Positions 25,585 through 35,688 of a DNA stretch of 48,413 nucleotides are shown here, in pieces (the first letter of the stretch is position 1; each line of letters begins with the position of its first letter). The notes beneath the pieces were generated by a model. It did not search any database. It was not told the origin of the DNA and saw nothing but the letters and a program-made list of their open reading frames with translations. The position numbers were made by a program, and so were the translations under genes. This stretch comes from Uliginosibacterium gangwonense (GTDB lineage Bacteria > Pseudomonadota > Gammaproteobacteria > Burkholderiales > Rhodocyclaceae), in assembly GCA_020723855.1 (NCBI GenBank), contig DYIB01000012.1, positions 1 through 48,413 on the forward strand, in the 5' to 3' direction.

Positions 25585-27069
25585 ATGACGGGTCTTCCTT
25601 TGCTCAGTCTGGCGATCTGGGTGCCGGTCTTCGGCGGTCTGGCGGTGCTCGCCACCGGATCGGACCGCAACGCATCCCTGGCGCGCGGCTTGGCCTTAAT
25701 TGCGGCCATCGCCGGTTTCCTGGTGACGATTCCGCTCTACACGGCTTTCGACGTGAAGAGCGCGGCCATGCAATTCACCGAAACCCTGCCCTGGATTCCC
25801 GGCTTCAACATCAAGTACCAGCTCGGCGTGGATGGCATCTCGGTGCTGTTCATCCTGCTCAACAGCTTCATCACCGTCCTGGTGGTGCTGGCCGGCTGGC
25901 GCGTGATCGAAGAGAAGGTGGCCCAGTACATGGCCGCCTTCCTCATCATGTCGGGTCTCATGAACGGCATCTTCTGCGCCCTGGACGCGGTGCTGTTCTA
26001 CGTGTTCTTCGAGGCCTCGCTGATCCCCATGTACATCATCATCGGCGTGTGGGGCGGCCCCAACCGGGTGTATGCGGCGTTCAAGTTCTTCCTCTACACA
26101 CTGCTCGGCTCGCTGCTGATGCTGGTCGCCCTGATCTACCTGTTCTTCGAGTCGGGCCTGTCCTTCAGCATCCTCGAGTGGCACCAGGTGAAGCTGCCCA
26201 TGAAGGCGCAGATACTGATCTTCCTCGCCTTCCTCCTCGCCTTCGCCGTGAAAGTGCCCATGTGGCCGGTACACACCTGGCTGCCGGACGCCCACGTGGA
26301 AGCACCCACCGGCGGCTCGGTGGTGCTGGCGGCCATCATGCTGAAGCTGGGCGCCTACGGCTTCCTGCGCTTTTCGCTGCCCATCGCGCCGGACGCCTCG
26401 CGCGAGCTGGCCTGGCTGATGATCGCCCTGTCGCTCATCGCCGTGGTGTACATCGGCTTCGTCGCCCTGGTGCAGGCGGACATGAAGAAGCTCATCGCCT
26501 ACTCGTCCATCTCCCACATGGGCTTCGTCACCCTGGGTTTCTTCATCTTCAACCAGCTCGGCGTGGAAGGCGCGCTGGTGCAGATGATCTCCCACGGCTT
26601 CGTGTCGGGCGCCCTGTTCCTGTGCGTGGGGGTGCTGTACGACCGCATGCACAGCCGCCAGATCGCCGACTACGGCGGGGTGGTGAACACCATGCCCAAG
26701 TTCGCGGCCCTGTTCATGCTGTTCGCCATGGCCAACTCGGGCCTGCCGGCGACCAGCGGCTTCGTCGGCGAATTCATGGTGGCCCTGGGCGCCATCAAGT
26801 ACAACTTCTGGGTGGGCTTCGCCGCCGCCACGACGCTGATCCTGGGCGCCGCCTATACCCTGTGGATGTACAAGCGCGTGGTGTTCGGCGCCGTGGCCAA
26901 CCACCATGTGGCCGAGCTCAAGGACATCGACGGCCGCGAGTTCCTCGTCCTCGGGCTGCTGGCGGCATGCGTGCTGGCGATGGGAATCTATCCCTTCCCC
27001 TTCGTCGAAGTGATGCATGCTTCGGTGGACAATCTGCTCAAGCATGTGGCGCTGAGCAAGGTGCTGTGA
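25585..27069 (+). CDS. nuoM: NADH-quinone oxidoreductase subunit M
   Basis: [42 protein letters not shown]. Confidence 0.98.
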   Translation: MTGLPLLSLAIWVPVFGGLAVLATGSDRNASLARGLALIAAIAGFLVTIPLYTAFDVKSAAMQFTETLPWIPGFNIKYQLGVDGISVLFILLNSFITVLVVLAGWRVIEEKVAQYMAAFLIMSGLMNGIFCALDAVLFYVFFEASLIPMYIIIGVWGGPNRVYAAFKFFLYTLLGSLLMLVALIYLFFESGLSFSILEWHQVKLPMKAQILIFLAFLLAFAVKVPMWPVHTWLPDAHVEAPTGGSVVLAAIMLKLGAYGFLRFSLPIAPDASRELAWLMIALSLIAVVYIGFVALVQADMKKLIAYSSISHMGFVTLGFFIFNQLGVEGALVQMISHGFVSGALFLCVGVLYDRMHSRQIADYGGVVNTMPKFAALFMLFAMANSGLPATSGFVGEFMVALGAIKYNFWVGFAAATTLILGAAYTLWMYKRVVFGAVANHHVAELKDIDGREFLVLGLLAACVLAMGIYPFPFVEVMHASVDNLLKHVALSKVL

Positions 27070-27097
27070 CAACGCAGGCAACTGGACCGGTTCCAAA

Positions 27098-28567
27098 ATG
27101 AATTTCACGATACCCGATCTCTATCCCGCTTCGGCGGAGATCTTCGTCCTCATCATGGCCTGCGTGGTGCTGCTGGTGGATCTCGTCGCCGGCAAGTCCC
27201 GGCGCTGGATGGCCTACTTCCTGACCCAGTTGACGCTGATCGGCGCCTTCGCCATCACCCTGTTCACCATGGACGGCCGCACCGTCCTCACCTTCGCCAA
27301 CGGCTTCATCGACGACACCTTTTCTGACATCCTGAAGCTGGTGCTGTACTTCTCGGTGGCGGTGGTGCTGATCTACGGCCGCAGCTACATGGCCGAGCGC
27401 CGGCTGGAGAACGGCGAGTTCTACCTGCTGGTGCTGTTCGCCACCCTGGGCATGATGGTGCTCATCTCCGCCAGCCACTTCCTCACCCTGTACCTGGGGC
27501 TGGAGCTGATGTCCCTGTCCCTCTATGCCATGGTGGCCATAAACCGGGATTCGGCGGTGTGCACCGAAGCGGCCATGAAGTACTTCGTGCTGGGGGCGCT
27601 GGCCTCGGGCCTGCTGCTGTACGGCATATCCATGATCTACGGCGCCACCGGCACCCTGGAGCTGCCCGGCGTGCGCCAGGCGCTGTATTTCAATTCGGCC
27701 AACAGCAAGGTGCTGGTGTTCGGCCTGGTGTTCGTGGTGGCGGGGCTGGCGTTCAAGCTGGGCGTGGTGCCTTTCCACATGTGGATTCCCGATGTGTACC
27801 AGGGCGCGCCCACGGCGGTGACGCTGTTCATCGGCTCGGCACCCAAGCTGGCGGCCTTCGCCATGGCCATCCGCCTGCTGGTGATGGGCCTGTTCGAGCT
27901 GGCCGAGCAGTGGCAGACCATGCTCATGCTGCTGGCCGTGCTGTCCATCGCCCTGGGCAACCTGGCCGCCATCGCCCAGAGCAACCTCAAGCGCATGCTG
28001 GCCTATTCGGCCATTTCCCACATGGGCTTCATGCTGCTGGGCGTCCTGTCGGGCGTGGTGGCGGGCGACCCGCGCTACGCCGTGCCGGCCTACAGCTCGG
28101 CGATGTTCTATGCCGTGTCCTACGTGCTCATGAGTCTGGGCGCCTTCGGCATGATCCTGCTGCTGTCGCGCGCCGGCTTCGAGGCGGAGAACCTGGAGGA
28201 CTTCAAGGGCCTCAACAAGCGCAGCCCCTGGTTCGCCTTCGTCATGATGATCCTGATGTTCTCCATGGCGGGCATCCCTTTCTTCGTCGGTTTCTTCGCC
28301 AAGTTCGCGGTGCTCCAGGCGGTGGTGGCGGCGGGCCATATCTGGCTGGCGGTGTTCGCCGTGGTGTTGTCCCTGGTGGGCGCCTTCTACTACCTGCGGG
28401 TGGTGAAGCTGATGTACTTCGACCCGCCGGCCGACACCACGCCCATCCGCGCGCCCTTCGACATGCGCCTGCTGCTGTCCGCGAACGGCCTGGCGGTGGC
28501 GCTGCTGGGCGCCATGCCCCAGGCGATACTCGACTACTGCGCCTACGCCTTCATAGGCGGCCGCTGA
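27098..28567 (+). CDS. nuoN: NADH-quinone oxidoreductase subunit N
   Basis: [60 protein letters not shown]. Confidence 0.98.
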   Translation: MNFTIPDLYPASAEIFVLIMACVVLLVDLVAGKSRRWMAYFLTQLTLIGAFAITLFTMDGRTVLTFANGFIDDTFSDILKLVLYFSVAVVLIYGRSYMAERRLENGEFYLLVLFATLGMMVLISASHFLTLYLGLELMSLSLYAMVAINRDSAVCTEAAMKYFVLGALASGLLLYGISMIYGATGTLELPGVRQALYFNSANSKVLVFGLVFVVAGLAFKLGVVPFHMWIPDVYQGAPTAVTLFIGSAPKLAAFAMAIRLLVMGLFELAEQWQTMLMLLAVLSIALGNLAAIAQSNLKRMLAYSAISHMGFMLLGVLSGVVAGDPRYAVPAYSSAMFYAVSYVLMSLGAFGMILLLSRAGFEAENLEDFKGLNKRSPWFAFVMMILMFSMAGIPFFVGFFAKFAVLQAVVAAGHIWLAVFAVVLSLVGAFYYLRVVKLMYFDPPADTTPIRAPFDMRLLLSANGLAVALLGAMPQAILDYCAYAFIGGR

Positions 28568-28620
28568 AAAGGCCGCCGGGCGCCGCGGGGCCGATGTCCC
28601 GTCCTTTCGCGAGGCCGTGA

Positions 28621-29190
28621 ATGACCGACCGGCATCTGAAAGAAACCAGGATCGACGGCTATACCGCTTTCTCGGGCAAGCTCCTGGAAGTGCGCGTGGA
28701 CCGGGTGGACCTGCCCGACGGCCAGGAGACCCGGCGCGAATACGTGGCCCATCCGGGCGCGGTGATGGTGATCGCCCAGATGGACAACGGCAAGCTCATT
28801 TTCGAGCGCCAGTTCCGCTATCCCCTCGATCGCGTGTTCCTGGAATTGCCGGCGGGCAAGATCGACCGCGGCGAAGACATTCTCGACTGCGCCCGGCGCG
28901 AGCTGCGGGAGGAGACCGGTTACCAGGCCCGGGTGTGGGCCTACGTCGGGGTGATCCATCCCTGCATCGGCTACTCCAACGAGCGCATCGAAATCTTTCT
29001 CGCCCGGGGGCTGGAGCATGTGGGCCATGCCCTGGACGACGGCGAATTCCTGGAGGTGGTGGAGTTGTCCCTCGACCAGGCCCTGGACGCGGTGCGGGCC
29101 GGAAGCATCACCGACGGCAAGACCCTAGCCGGCCTTCTATGGGCAGAAAAAATTTTTAGGGGCGGCTGGGTGCTCCCGGACATAAAATGA
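28621..29190 (+). CDS. NUDIX hydrolase, ADP-ribose pyrophosphatase-like
   Basis: NUDIX box GKIDRGEDILDCARRELREETGYQA. Confidence 0.9.
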   Translation: MTDRHLKETRIDGYTAFSGKLLEVRVDRVDLPDGQETRREYVAHPGAVMVIAQMDNGKLIFERQFRYPLDRVFLELPAGKIDRGEDILDCARRELREETGYQARVWAYVGVIHPCIGYSNERIEIFLARGLEHVGHALDDGEFLEVVELSLDQALDAVRAGSITDGKTLAGLLWAEKIFRGGWVLPDIK

Positions 29191-29272
29191 TTTTCACCCC
29201 CGACAGAGCTTGAAGCACCACACCAGGATTCCCACATAGAGCGGGAACACCCGCCCGGGCAGGAGACGATCC

Positions 29273-30496
29273 ATGAACACCATGGGGCCGGCGCCCGCTC
29301 CGGTCCGCAGCGAGGAGGGGGACGTGCAGGACGCCGAGGAGCAGGGCGGCTACAAGCTGCAGGCCCTGCGCATCCTGTCCGAGGTGTCCGCCAAGCTCGC
29401 CTGCGAGCACAACCTGGAAGCCCTGCTGGAGCGCTTCCTCGACACCCTCATGCGCCTGTCCGGCGCCGCCGCCGGCGCCGTGCGCGTGCTCACCACCGAT
29501 GGCCGCCGCCTGCGCCTGCTCGGCGCCCTCGGGCTGCCCGACGATGTGTTGCTGGCCGAGCAGGAAACCGATCTCGACTGCGGCATCTGCGGCGTGGCGC
29601 TGCGCGAGGACGACGTGCGGCGCGCCTTCGAGCTGAAGACCTGCGCCGAACGCACCGGCCTGCCTTTCTTCCATAACTGTTCCGGCATGGTGGTGGTGCC
29701 CCTCAAATACCGCGGCAAGGTGCTGGGTGTCTACAACCTGTTCCTGCGCGAGCGGAGCGAGGTGCCCGAGGACCTGGCGCTGCTGTTCACCTCCATCAGC
29801 GAGCACTTGGGCATGGCCCTGGAGAATGCGCGCCTGATGCGCGAGAACCTGCGCATGACGCTCATCGACGAGCGCCAGATGATCGCCAACGAGGTGCACG
29901 ATTCCCTCGCCCAGACCATGGCCTACATGAAGATGCGCCTGTCCGCCATGCAGGAGGCCCTGCAGCAGGATGACAAGGCGCGCGCCCTCGCTTACGTGGC
30001 GGACGCCCAGCAGGCCCTGGACACCGCCTACGGCGACCTGCGCGAGCTGCTCGGCCAGTTCCGCCACCGCATGGACCCGCTCGGCCTGTTCCACGCCATC
30101 GATGCCCTGGCGCTGCAGTTGCGCGAGCGCACCGGCATCGAGCTGGAGCGGCGCAACGACATCCACGAGCTGGGCCTGTCGGTGGACCAGGAGGTGCAGG
30201 TGTTCCACATCCTGCAGGAGGCCCTGGCCAACGTGGCACGCCACTCGGGCGCGACGCGCGCGCGCCTGACCATGGAGACGGGCGCCGACGGCCACCGTTT
30301 CACCGTCGAGGACGACGGCAAGGGCTTCGTGGCGGCGGGGCACGCCATGCCGCGCCACCACTTCGGCCTGAGCATCATGCGCGAGCGGGCCGAGCGCGTG
30401 GGCGGGTGCATCGAGCTGGCCCGCTCGCCCCTGGGCGGCGCCCTGGTGCGCCTGGTCGTCCCCGTCCCGCCGAAGCCTGCTGCGAGGCGGCCGTGA
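29273..30496 (+). CDS. Soluble GAF-domain sensor histidine kinase, NarX/NreB-type HisKA_3 core
   Basis: N-terminal GAF-like region with Cys cluster (DCGICG...KTCAE...HNCSG), phosphoacceptor region DERQMIANEVHDSLAQTMAYMKMRL, HATPase VEDDGKGF; no TM segment. Confidence 0.88.
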   Translation: MNTMGPAPAPVRSEEGDVQDAEEQGGYKLQALRILSEVSAKLACEHNLEALLERFLDTLMRLSGAAAGAVRVLTTDGRRLRLLGALGLPDDVLLAEQETDLDCGICGVALREDDVRRAFELKTCAERTGLPFFHNCSGMVVVPLKYRGKVLGVYNLFLRERSEVPEDLALLFTSISEHLGMALENARLMRENLRMTLIDERQMIANEVHDSLAQTMAYMKMRLSAMQEALQQDDKARALAYVADAQQALDTAYGDLRELLGQFRHRMDPLGLFHAIDALALQLRERTGIELERRNDIHELGLSVDQEVQVFHILQEALANVARHSGATRARLTMETGADGHRFTVEDDGKGFVAAGHAMPRHHFGLSIMRERAERVGGCIELARSPLGGALVRLVVPVPPKPAARRP

Positions 30497-31155
30497 ATCC
30501 ACCCATCCGCATACTTCTTGCCGACGACCACACCCTGTTCCGCAAGGGCCTGGCGGAGCTGCTGGAAGGCCGCGCCGGCATCCGGGTGGCGGCCATCGCC
30601 GGCAACGCCGACGAGACCTTGCGGCTGGCCCTGGAGCACAATCCCGATGTCGCGCTCATCGACCTCAACATGCCGCCCCAGGGCGGACTCGAAGCCCTGC
30701 GCAGGCTGCGCGCCGAAGGCTGGAACGGCGCCGCGCTGATCCTCACCGTCAGCGACAGCGAAGACGACCTCGCCGGGGCGTTACGCAGCGGCGCCCGCGG
30801 CTACCTGCTCAAGGACATGGAGCCCGACGAAGTGGCCGACGCCGTACACCGCGCCGTGCGCGGCGAAGTGGTGGTGGCGCCGGCCATGACGCTCAAGCTC
30901 ATGCACCTGCTCCAGCCCGGGCGCGGCGAAGGAGCCAAGGCGAGCCCCCTGGCGCAGCTCACGGCGCGCGAGCGGGAGATCCTCGGCCATCTGTCCCAGG
31001 GCCTGTCCAACAAGGCCATCGCGCGCCAGCTCAACATCAGCCACGACACGGTGAAGCTGCACGTGCGCCACATCCTATCCAAGCTGAACCTCACCTCGCG
31101 GGTGGAGGCGGCGGTGTTCGCCGTGGCCCACAAGGAGGAGGGGGGCGGCAAGTAG
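30493..31155 (+). CDS. NarL/FixJ-family response regulator (GTG start)
   Basis: IRILLADDHTLFRKGLAELLEG receiver; LTAREREILGHLSQGLSNKAIARQLNISHDTVKLHVRHILSKLNLTSRVEA LuxR HTH; overlaps kinase stop. Confidence 0.93.
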   Translation: MNPPIRILLADDHTLFRKGLAELLEGRAGIRVAAIAGNADETLRLALEHNPDVALIDLNMPPQGGLEALRRLRAEGWNGAALILTVSDSEDDLAGALRSGARGYLLKDMEPDEVADAVHRAVRGEVVVAPAMTLKLMHLLQPGRGEGAKASPLAQLTAREREILGHLSQGLSNKAIARQLNISHDTVKLHVRHILSKLNLTSRVEAAVFAVAHKEEGGGK

Positions 31156-31158
31156 CGG

Positions 31159-32007
31159 CTACAGCACCGCGCTTTCCAGCGGGGCCGCGGCCCCGTAAGG
31201 CGGCGCGAAGGCATCGCAGAAGCCCGCAAGCTTGCGCCGCAGGCGCACCACCTCCCCCACGATGATCAGTGTCGGCGGGGCCAGCCTGGCATCGGCCGCC
31301 CGCTGCGGCAGGGTTCCCAGGGTTGCCGTCACCACCCGTTGGCGCGGTGTCGTGCCCTGCTGCACGATGGCCGCCGGCGTGGCTTCCGGCAGGCCATGGG
31401 CGGCCAGTTGACGGCACAGCTCGGGCAGGTGGTGCAGGCCCATGTAGATGACGATGGTCTGACCCGGGCGGGCGAGCGCCGGCCAGTCGAGATCGGCACT
31501 GCCGTCCTTGTGGTGGCCGGTGACCAGCACGCAGCTGTGGGCCCAGTCCCGGTGGGTGAGGGGGATGCCGGTGTAGGCCGCCACGCCCGCGGCGGCGGTG
31601 ATGCCGGGCACCACGGCGAAGGGCACGCCGGCCGCTGCCAGAGCTTCCGCTTCCTCGCCGCCGCGGCCGAAGATGTAGGGATCGCCGCCCTTCAGCCGCA
31701 CCACCTGCGTCCCCTGGCGCCCCAGCCGCACCAGCAGCCGGTTGATTTCTTCCTGGCCCAGGGCGTGGTGGCCGCGGCGCTTGCCGGCATAGATGCGCTG
31801 GGCTTCGGGCGGGGCCAGGGCGACGATCTCCGGCGCCACCAGCTGGTCGTAGACCACCACGTGCGCCTGCTGCAGCAGGCGGGCGGCGCGCAGGGTGAGC
31901 AGTTCCGGGTCGCCGGGACCGGCGCCCACCAGGGCGACAAATCCCCCGGCGCCTGCGGCGCCACCCCCTTTTTCAAAGGGGGTAGGGGGGCGTGATTGCA
32001 GCTTCAT
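31159..32007 (-). CDS. cobA: Uroporphyrinogen-III C-methyltransferase (SUMT, siroheme pathway)
   Basis: [74 protein letters not shown]. Confidence 0.95.
   Translation of the reverse strand: MKLQSRPPTPFEKGGGAAGAGGFVALVGAGPGDPELLTLRAARLLQQAHVVVYDQLVAPEIVALAPPEAQRIYAGKRRGHHALGQEEINRLLVRLGRQGTQVVRLKGGDPYIFGRGGEEAEALAAAGVPFAVVPGITAAAGVAAYTGIPLTHRDWAHSCVLVTGHHKDGSADLDWPALARPGQTIVIYMGLHHLPELCRQLAAHGLPEATPAAIVQQGTTPRQRVVTATLGTLPQRAADARLAPPTLIIVGEVVRLRRKLAGFCDAFAPPYGAAAPLESAVL
31963..31983. repeat. Palindromic repeat copy inside the CobA N-terminal coding region
   Basis: acccccttt-ttc-aaagggggt; translated as ...[17 protein letters not shown]... Confidence 0.75.
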
Positions 32008-33398
32008 AGGGTAGCGGCCAGCGCGCGCCGGCGCTCGCGGGCGCACTGGCGCACGAAGGCGACGAAGCGGGCGGTCCAGTCGTGGCCCACGGTGGAGCGC
32101 AGGTGGGTGTAGGAGGCCAGCACGTTGTGGTGGATGAGGCCGTCATGGCGGCCGTCGATGCCGTGGCCGCGCAGTACCCGGTAGGCGAAGCGCGGTTGCC
32201 CGTCCAGGTTCTCCAGGCTCGAGTAGTGGAACTCGTGGGCACGCACTTCCGCCCGCGTGGCCCCGGGCCAGGGATGCTCCGCCGTCTCCTGCAGGCGCAC
32301 CAGGCCACGGCCCACGGGCTTGTCGTGCATCACCGCGTCGCCGGCGATGGCGCCCACCATGGGGCGTGTGCGCCCTTGCCAGGTGAGGGAGCGGGTGAGA
32401 TACATGAGGCCGCCGCATTCGGCATAGACGGGCAGGCCCGCCTCCACGGCGCGGCGGATGTCGGCGCGCAGGCCGCGGTTGGCCTCCAGCTCATCCATGA
32501 AGCACTCGGGGAAGCCGCCGCCGATGAACAGACCGTCGCATTCCGGCAGGCGCTGGCGCAGGCTGTCGAAGAAGCGCAGCTCGGCGCCGGCGGCAGAGAG
32601 GAGCTCCAGGTCGTCCGGGTAGTAGAAGCCAAAGGCGGCGTCGCGGGGAATGGCGATGCGCACGGGTTTGCCCCTCACCCCGGCCCTCTCCCCGGTCGGC
32701 GGGCAGAGGGGAAGCGGCGCGGCCGTCAACTCCAGCAGGCGCGCCAGGTCGATGCGCTGGGCGACGATGCCGGCGATGGCGGCGATGCGGTCCTCGGCCA
32801 GGCGCGTCTCGTTGGCGGGCATCAGGCCCAGGTGGCGCTCCGTGATGATCATGCGCGGTTCGTCGGGGAGCATGCCCAGCACCGGCACGTCGGTGTAGCG
32901 CTCGATCACGGCGCGCAGCTTGGCCTCGTGGCGCGCGCCGCCGGTCTTGTTGAGGATCACGCCGGCGATGCGCAGCCCGCGCTCGAAGGCCTGGTAGCCC
33001 AGGATCAGCGGCGCCACGCCCCGGGTCATGCCCCGGGCATCGAGCACCAGGACCACCGGCAGGCCCAGCAGCCTGGCCAGCGCCGCGTTGCTGTCGGCGC
33101 CGTCCAGGGCCATGCCGTCGTGCAGGCCCTTGTTGCCTTCCACCAGGCACACGTCGGCGGCTGCGCCGTGGCGCGCGAACTGGGCGCGCAGCTCGTCGCC
33201 CGAGGACAGGTTGAAGTCCAGGTTGCGGCAGGGCCGGGCGGCGGCAGCGGACAGCCACAGGGGATCGATGTAATCCGGGCCTTTCTTGAAGGGCTGCACC
33301 GCCAGGCCGCGGGCGCGCAGCGCCGCCGCCAGGCCGATGCTGACCGTGGTCTTGCCCGAGGACTTGTGGGCGGCGGCGACCAGGAAGCGCGACGTCAT
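32004..33398 (-). CDS. dsrN: DsrN: CbiA/CobB-like glutamine amidotransferase (siroheme amidase)
   Basis: [24 protein letters not shown]-loop, [15 protein letters not shown] and [14 protein letters not shown] GATase; directly downstream of dsrP. Confidence 0.9.
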   Translation of the reverse strand: MTSRFLVAAAHKSSGKTTVSIGLAAALRARGLAVQPFKKGPDYIDPLWLSAAAARPCRNLDFNLSSGDELRAQFARHGAAADVCLVEGNKGLHDGMALDGADSNAALARLLGLPVVLVLDARGMTRGVAPLILGYQAFERGLRIAGVILNKTGGARHEAKLRAVIERYTDVPVLGMLPDEPRMIITERHLGLMPANETRLAEDRIAAIAGIVAQRIDLARLLELTAAPLPLCPPTGERAGVRGKPVRIAIPRDAAFGFYYPDDLELLSAAGAELRFFDSLRQRLPECDGLFIGGGFPECFMDELEANRGLRADIRRAVEAGLPVYAECGGLMYLTRSLTWQGRTRPMVGAIAGDAVMHDKPVGRGLVRLQETAEHPWPGATRAEVRAHEFHYSSLENLDGQPRFAYRVLRGHGIDGRHDGLIHHNVLASYTHLRSTVGHDWTARFVAFVRQCARERRRALAATL

Positions 33399-34603
33399 TT
33401 GGCCTCCAGTGCATCGATGATTTTGTCATCGAGCCGCTCGGGCAGGATGCGCAGCACCCGCAGGCCTACCGCCACCAGCGCCAGGGCCAGCGCCGTGCCG
33501 CCCATTCCCAGCAGCACCTCCCAGGCGCTTGGGGCGTAGGGATGGATCTCGCCGTCGAAGAAACTGCTCGTCTCCTGCATGCCCGGAAACAGGGCCAGGG
33601 GATAGGCCTGGCCGCCGATGATGGTGACGTACATCTGGGCGAGTCCCCCGCCGACCACCAGCAGGCAGGCGGCCGCGATGGCGGCGCGCGAGCGCCCCAG
33701 GCGCGGATGGAACAGCAGGGCCAGGGGGATCAGCCCGCCGGCCGCCACCTGGCCGAGCCAGAACAGCGCGGTATACCGGCCGCCGTCCAGCAGGATGAAG
33801 CGCGTCACGCCGTCGTAGCGTGCCATGTAGAGCTTGGTGAGGTGGAACACGGCGACGAAGTACAGGGCGGCGGCGACGAAGATCGCCAGCAGGCGTGCCA
33901 GGCGCGCCAGCAGGGCGTCGCTCACGGGGCGCGCGTCCCAGCGGCTGGCGACTATCAGCACCAGCAGGAACAGGGCGGTGCCGTAGGCGAGCGACAGGAC
34001 GATGAACAGGGGCGCCAGCAGGGCCGAGTCGTAGGCCTCACGCGCCGCCAGGAAGCCGAAGATGGAGCCGGTACCGGTGGTCAGCAGCAGGCGCCAGACG
34101 AAGGCGGCCAGCCCCGCCGCCCTGGCGTGGCGCTGCAGGCGCCGCTCCAGCATGAGCCACAGGTAGGCGGCGACAATGGCGAAGAAGCCGGTGTAGAGGA
34201 AGACGTTGAGGGCGAAGATCGACTTGAAGTTGAAGTGGGTCATGGCCACCACCAGCCGGTCGGGGCGGCCCAGGTCCAGCATCAGCACCGCCAGGCCGCC
34301 CGCCAGCAGCGCCAGGGCGAGCAGGCCCGACAGGGGCGCCAGGGGCTTGTAGGCCGCCTTGCCGAACACCGAGGCGGTGGAGGCGACGTTGAGCGCCCCC
34401 GAGGCGGCGACGATCAGGAACACGGCGAACACGTGGGGCATGCCCCACACCACCTGGTTGTCCATGCCGGTGATGACATGGCCATGGTGCTCCATCTGCA
34501 GGAAGGCATAGGCGCCCAGGGCGATCAAGGCGCCCAGGGCGGCGAGCAGGCCGTAGTAGCGGCGGCTGGTGATGTTCCATTCGCGCAGGGTCACGGTGGC
34601 CAT
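33395..34603 (-). CDS. dsrP: DsrP, NrfD-family membrane subunit of DsrMKJOP
   Basis: 402 aa polytopic; EWNITSRRYYGLLAALGALIALGAYAFLQMEHHGHVITGMDNQVVWGMPHVFAVFLIVAASGAL. Confidence 0.95.
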   Translation of the reverse strand: MATVTLREWNITSRRYYGLLAALGALIALGAYAFLQMEHHGHVITGMDNQVVWGMPHVFAVFLIVAASGALNVASTASVFGKAAYKPLAPLSGLLALALLAGGLAVLMLDLGRPDRLVVAMTHFNFKSIFALNVFLYTGFFAIVAAYLWLMLERRLQRHARAAGLAAFVWRLLLTTGTGSIFGFLAAREAYDSALLAPLFIVLSLAYGTALFLLVLIVASRWDARPVSDALLARLARLLAIFVAAALYFVAVFHLTKLYMARYDGVTRFILLDGGRYTALFWLGQVAAGGLIPLALLFHPRLGRSRAAIAAACLLVVGGGLAQMYVTIIGGQAYPLALFPGMQETSSFFDGEIHPYAPSAWEVLLGMGGTALALALVAVGLRVLRILPERLDDKIIDALEAK

Positions 34604-34606
34604 GGC

Positions 34607-35332
34607 TCACAGTCCTTGATAGCGCACGCCCGGGTCCAGGCGCAGATCGGCGCGCACCTGGGCGGTCGCCACTTGGGCGATGCGCTGGGCGATCTCGGCT
34701 GCCGGGTCGTTCAGGTCGCCGAACAGCATGGCCTTGCGGCCGGTGGCGGCGCAGGCCTCGACGCAGGCGGGGAGTTCGTTCCGGTCGATGCGGTGCACGC
34801 ACAGGTGGCAGCCTTCCACGCAGCCCTGGCCGCGCGGCACCTCCGGGTTCTGGCCGGTGGTGGGCTCGTGCACGAAGGAGCGTGCCTTGTAGGGGCAGGC
34901 CATCATGCAGTAGCGGCAGCCGATGCAGATGTGGCGGTCCACCAGCACGATGCCGTCGGCGCGCTTGAAGGAGGCGCCGGTGGGGCATACGTCCACGCAG
35001 GGCGGTTTGGCGCAGTGCTGGCACATCATGGGCACCTGGCGCGCGCTGCCGCTGCGCATGTCCTTCACCGCCACTTTGCGGATCCACTGGGCATCGGTGC
35101 GGCGCAGCTCGCCCTGGGGCAGATGATTCTCTTTCCGGCAGGCGCTGAGGCAGGCATCGCAGTCGTCGCCGCAGCGGCTGGTGTCGATGAGCAGGCCCCA
35201 GCGCACCTTGCCCGAGGCGGGGGCATCAAGCGGCCGGGCGGCGGCCACCTGGATCAGGCGTATGCCCGGGGCAAGGGCGATGCCGGCCAGGGCCGCGGCG
35301 GAGAGTTCGAGGAAGCGGCGGCGGTCGGTCAT
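34607..35332 (-). CDS. dsrO: DsrO, Tat-exported ferredoxin-like subunit of DsrMKJOP
   Basis: Twin-arginine MTDRRRFLELSAAALAG; CQHCAKPPCVDVCPTGA, CIGCRYCMMACPYKAR. Confidence 0.95.
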   Translation of the reverse strand: MTDRRRFLELSAAALAGIALAPGIRLIQVAAARPLDAPASGKVRWGLLIDTSRCGDDCDACLSACRKENHLPQGELRRTDAQWIRKVAVKDMRSGSARQVPMMCQHCAKPPCVDVCPTGASFKRADGIVLVDRHICIGCRYCMMACPYKARSFVHEPTTGQNPEVPRGQGCVEGCHLCVHRIDRNELPACVEACAATGRKAMLFGDLNDPAAEIAQRIAQVATAQVRADLRLDPGVRYQGL

Positions 35333-35688
35333 GGCTTGGCCACCGGCTTGGGTTTGGCGGAATGGCATTCGAAGCAATCCAGCTCCACCGCCGCATAGCT
35401 GTGGCAGCTCTGGCAGAAGCCGTCCTGGCCCAGCACGCTGCCGCTCTTCTCTCCGGCGTGGCAGGCGACGCATTCGTTGAGGCTGTGCTCCCTGGTGCGG
35501 ATGCCCTGGCGCACGGTCTGGTCCCGCTGATGCTTGAGGAAGTCCATATGGCTGCGGCGCATGGTGTCCTTGTCGGCGACGCATTGGCCCGGCTTGGCGA
35601 TGACAATGCCGGGCCGCGGCACACCGGCCGCGGCGCCGGTCAACCAGGCCGCCATGAGCGCTGCAACGGCCAATGCCTTTGGTCTCAC
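35329..35688 (-). CDS. dsrJ: DsrJ, periplasmic triheme cytochrome c (GTG start)
   Basis: Three CXXCH: NECVACHAG, FCQSCHSY, LDCFECHSA; signal-like N-terminus; GTGA overlap with dsrL. Confidence 0.93.
   Translation of the reverse strand: MRPKALAVAALMAAWLTGAAAGVPRPGIVIAKPGQCVADKDTMRRSHMDFLKHQRDQTVRQGIRTREHSLNECVACHAGEKSGSVLGQDGFCQSCHSYAAVELDCFECHSAKPKPVAKP

Noticed and set aside
33542-35398. 618-aa plus-strand ORF opposite dsrP/dsrO
   Set aside because: Antisense shadow with composition bias (GQGGQQHQ..., GEEAGVEEDVEG).
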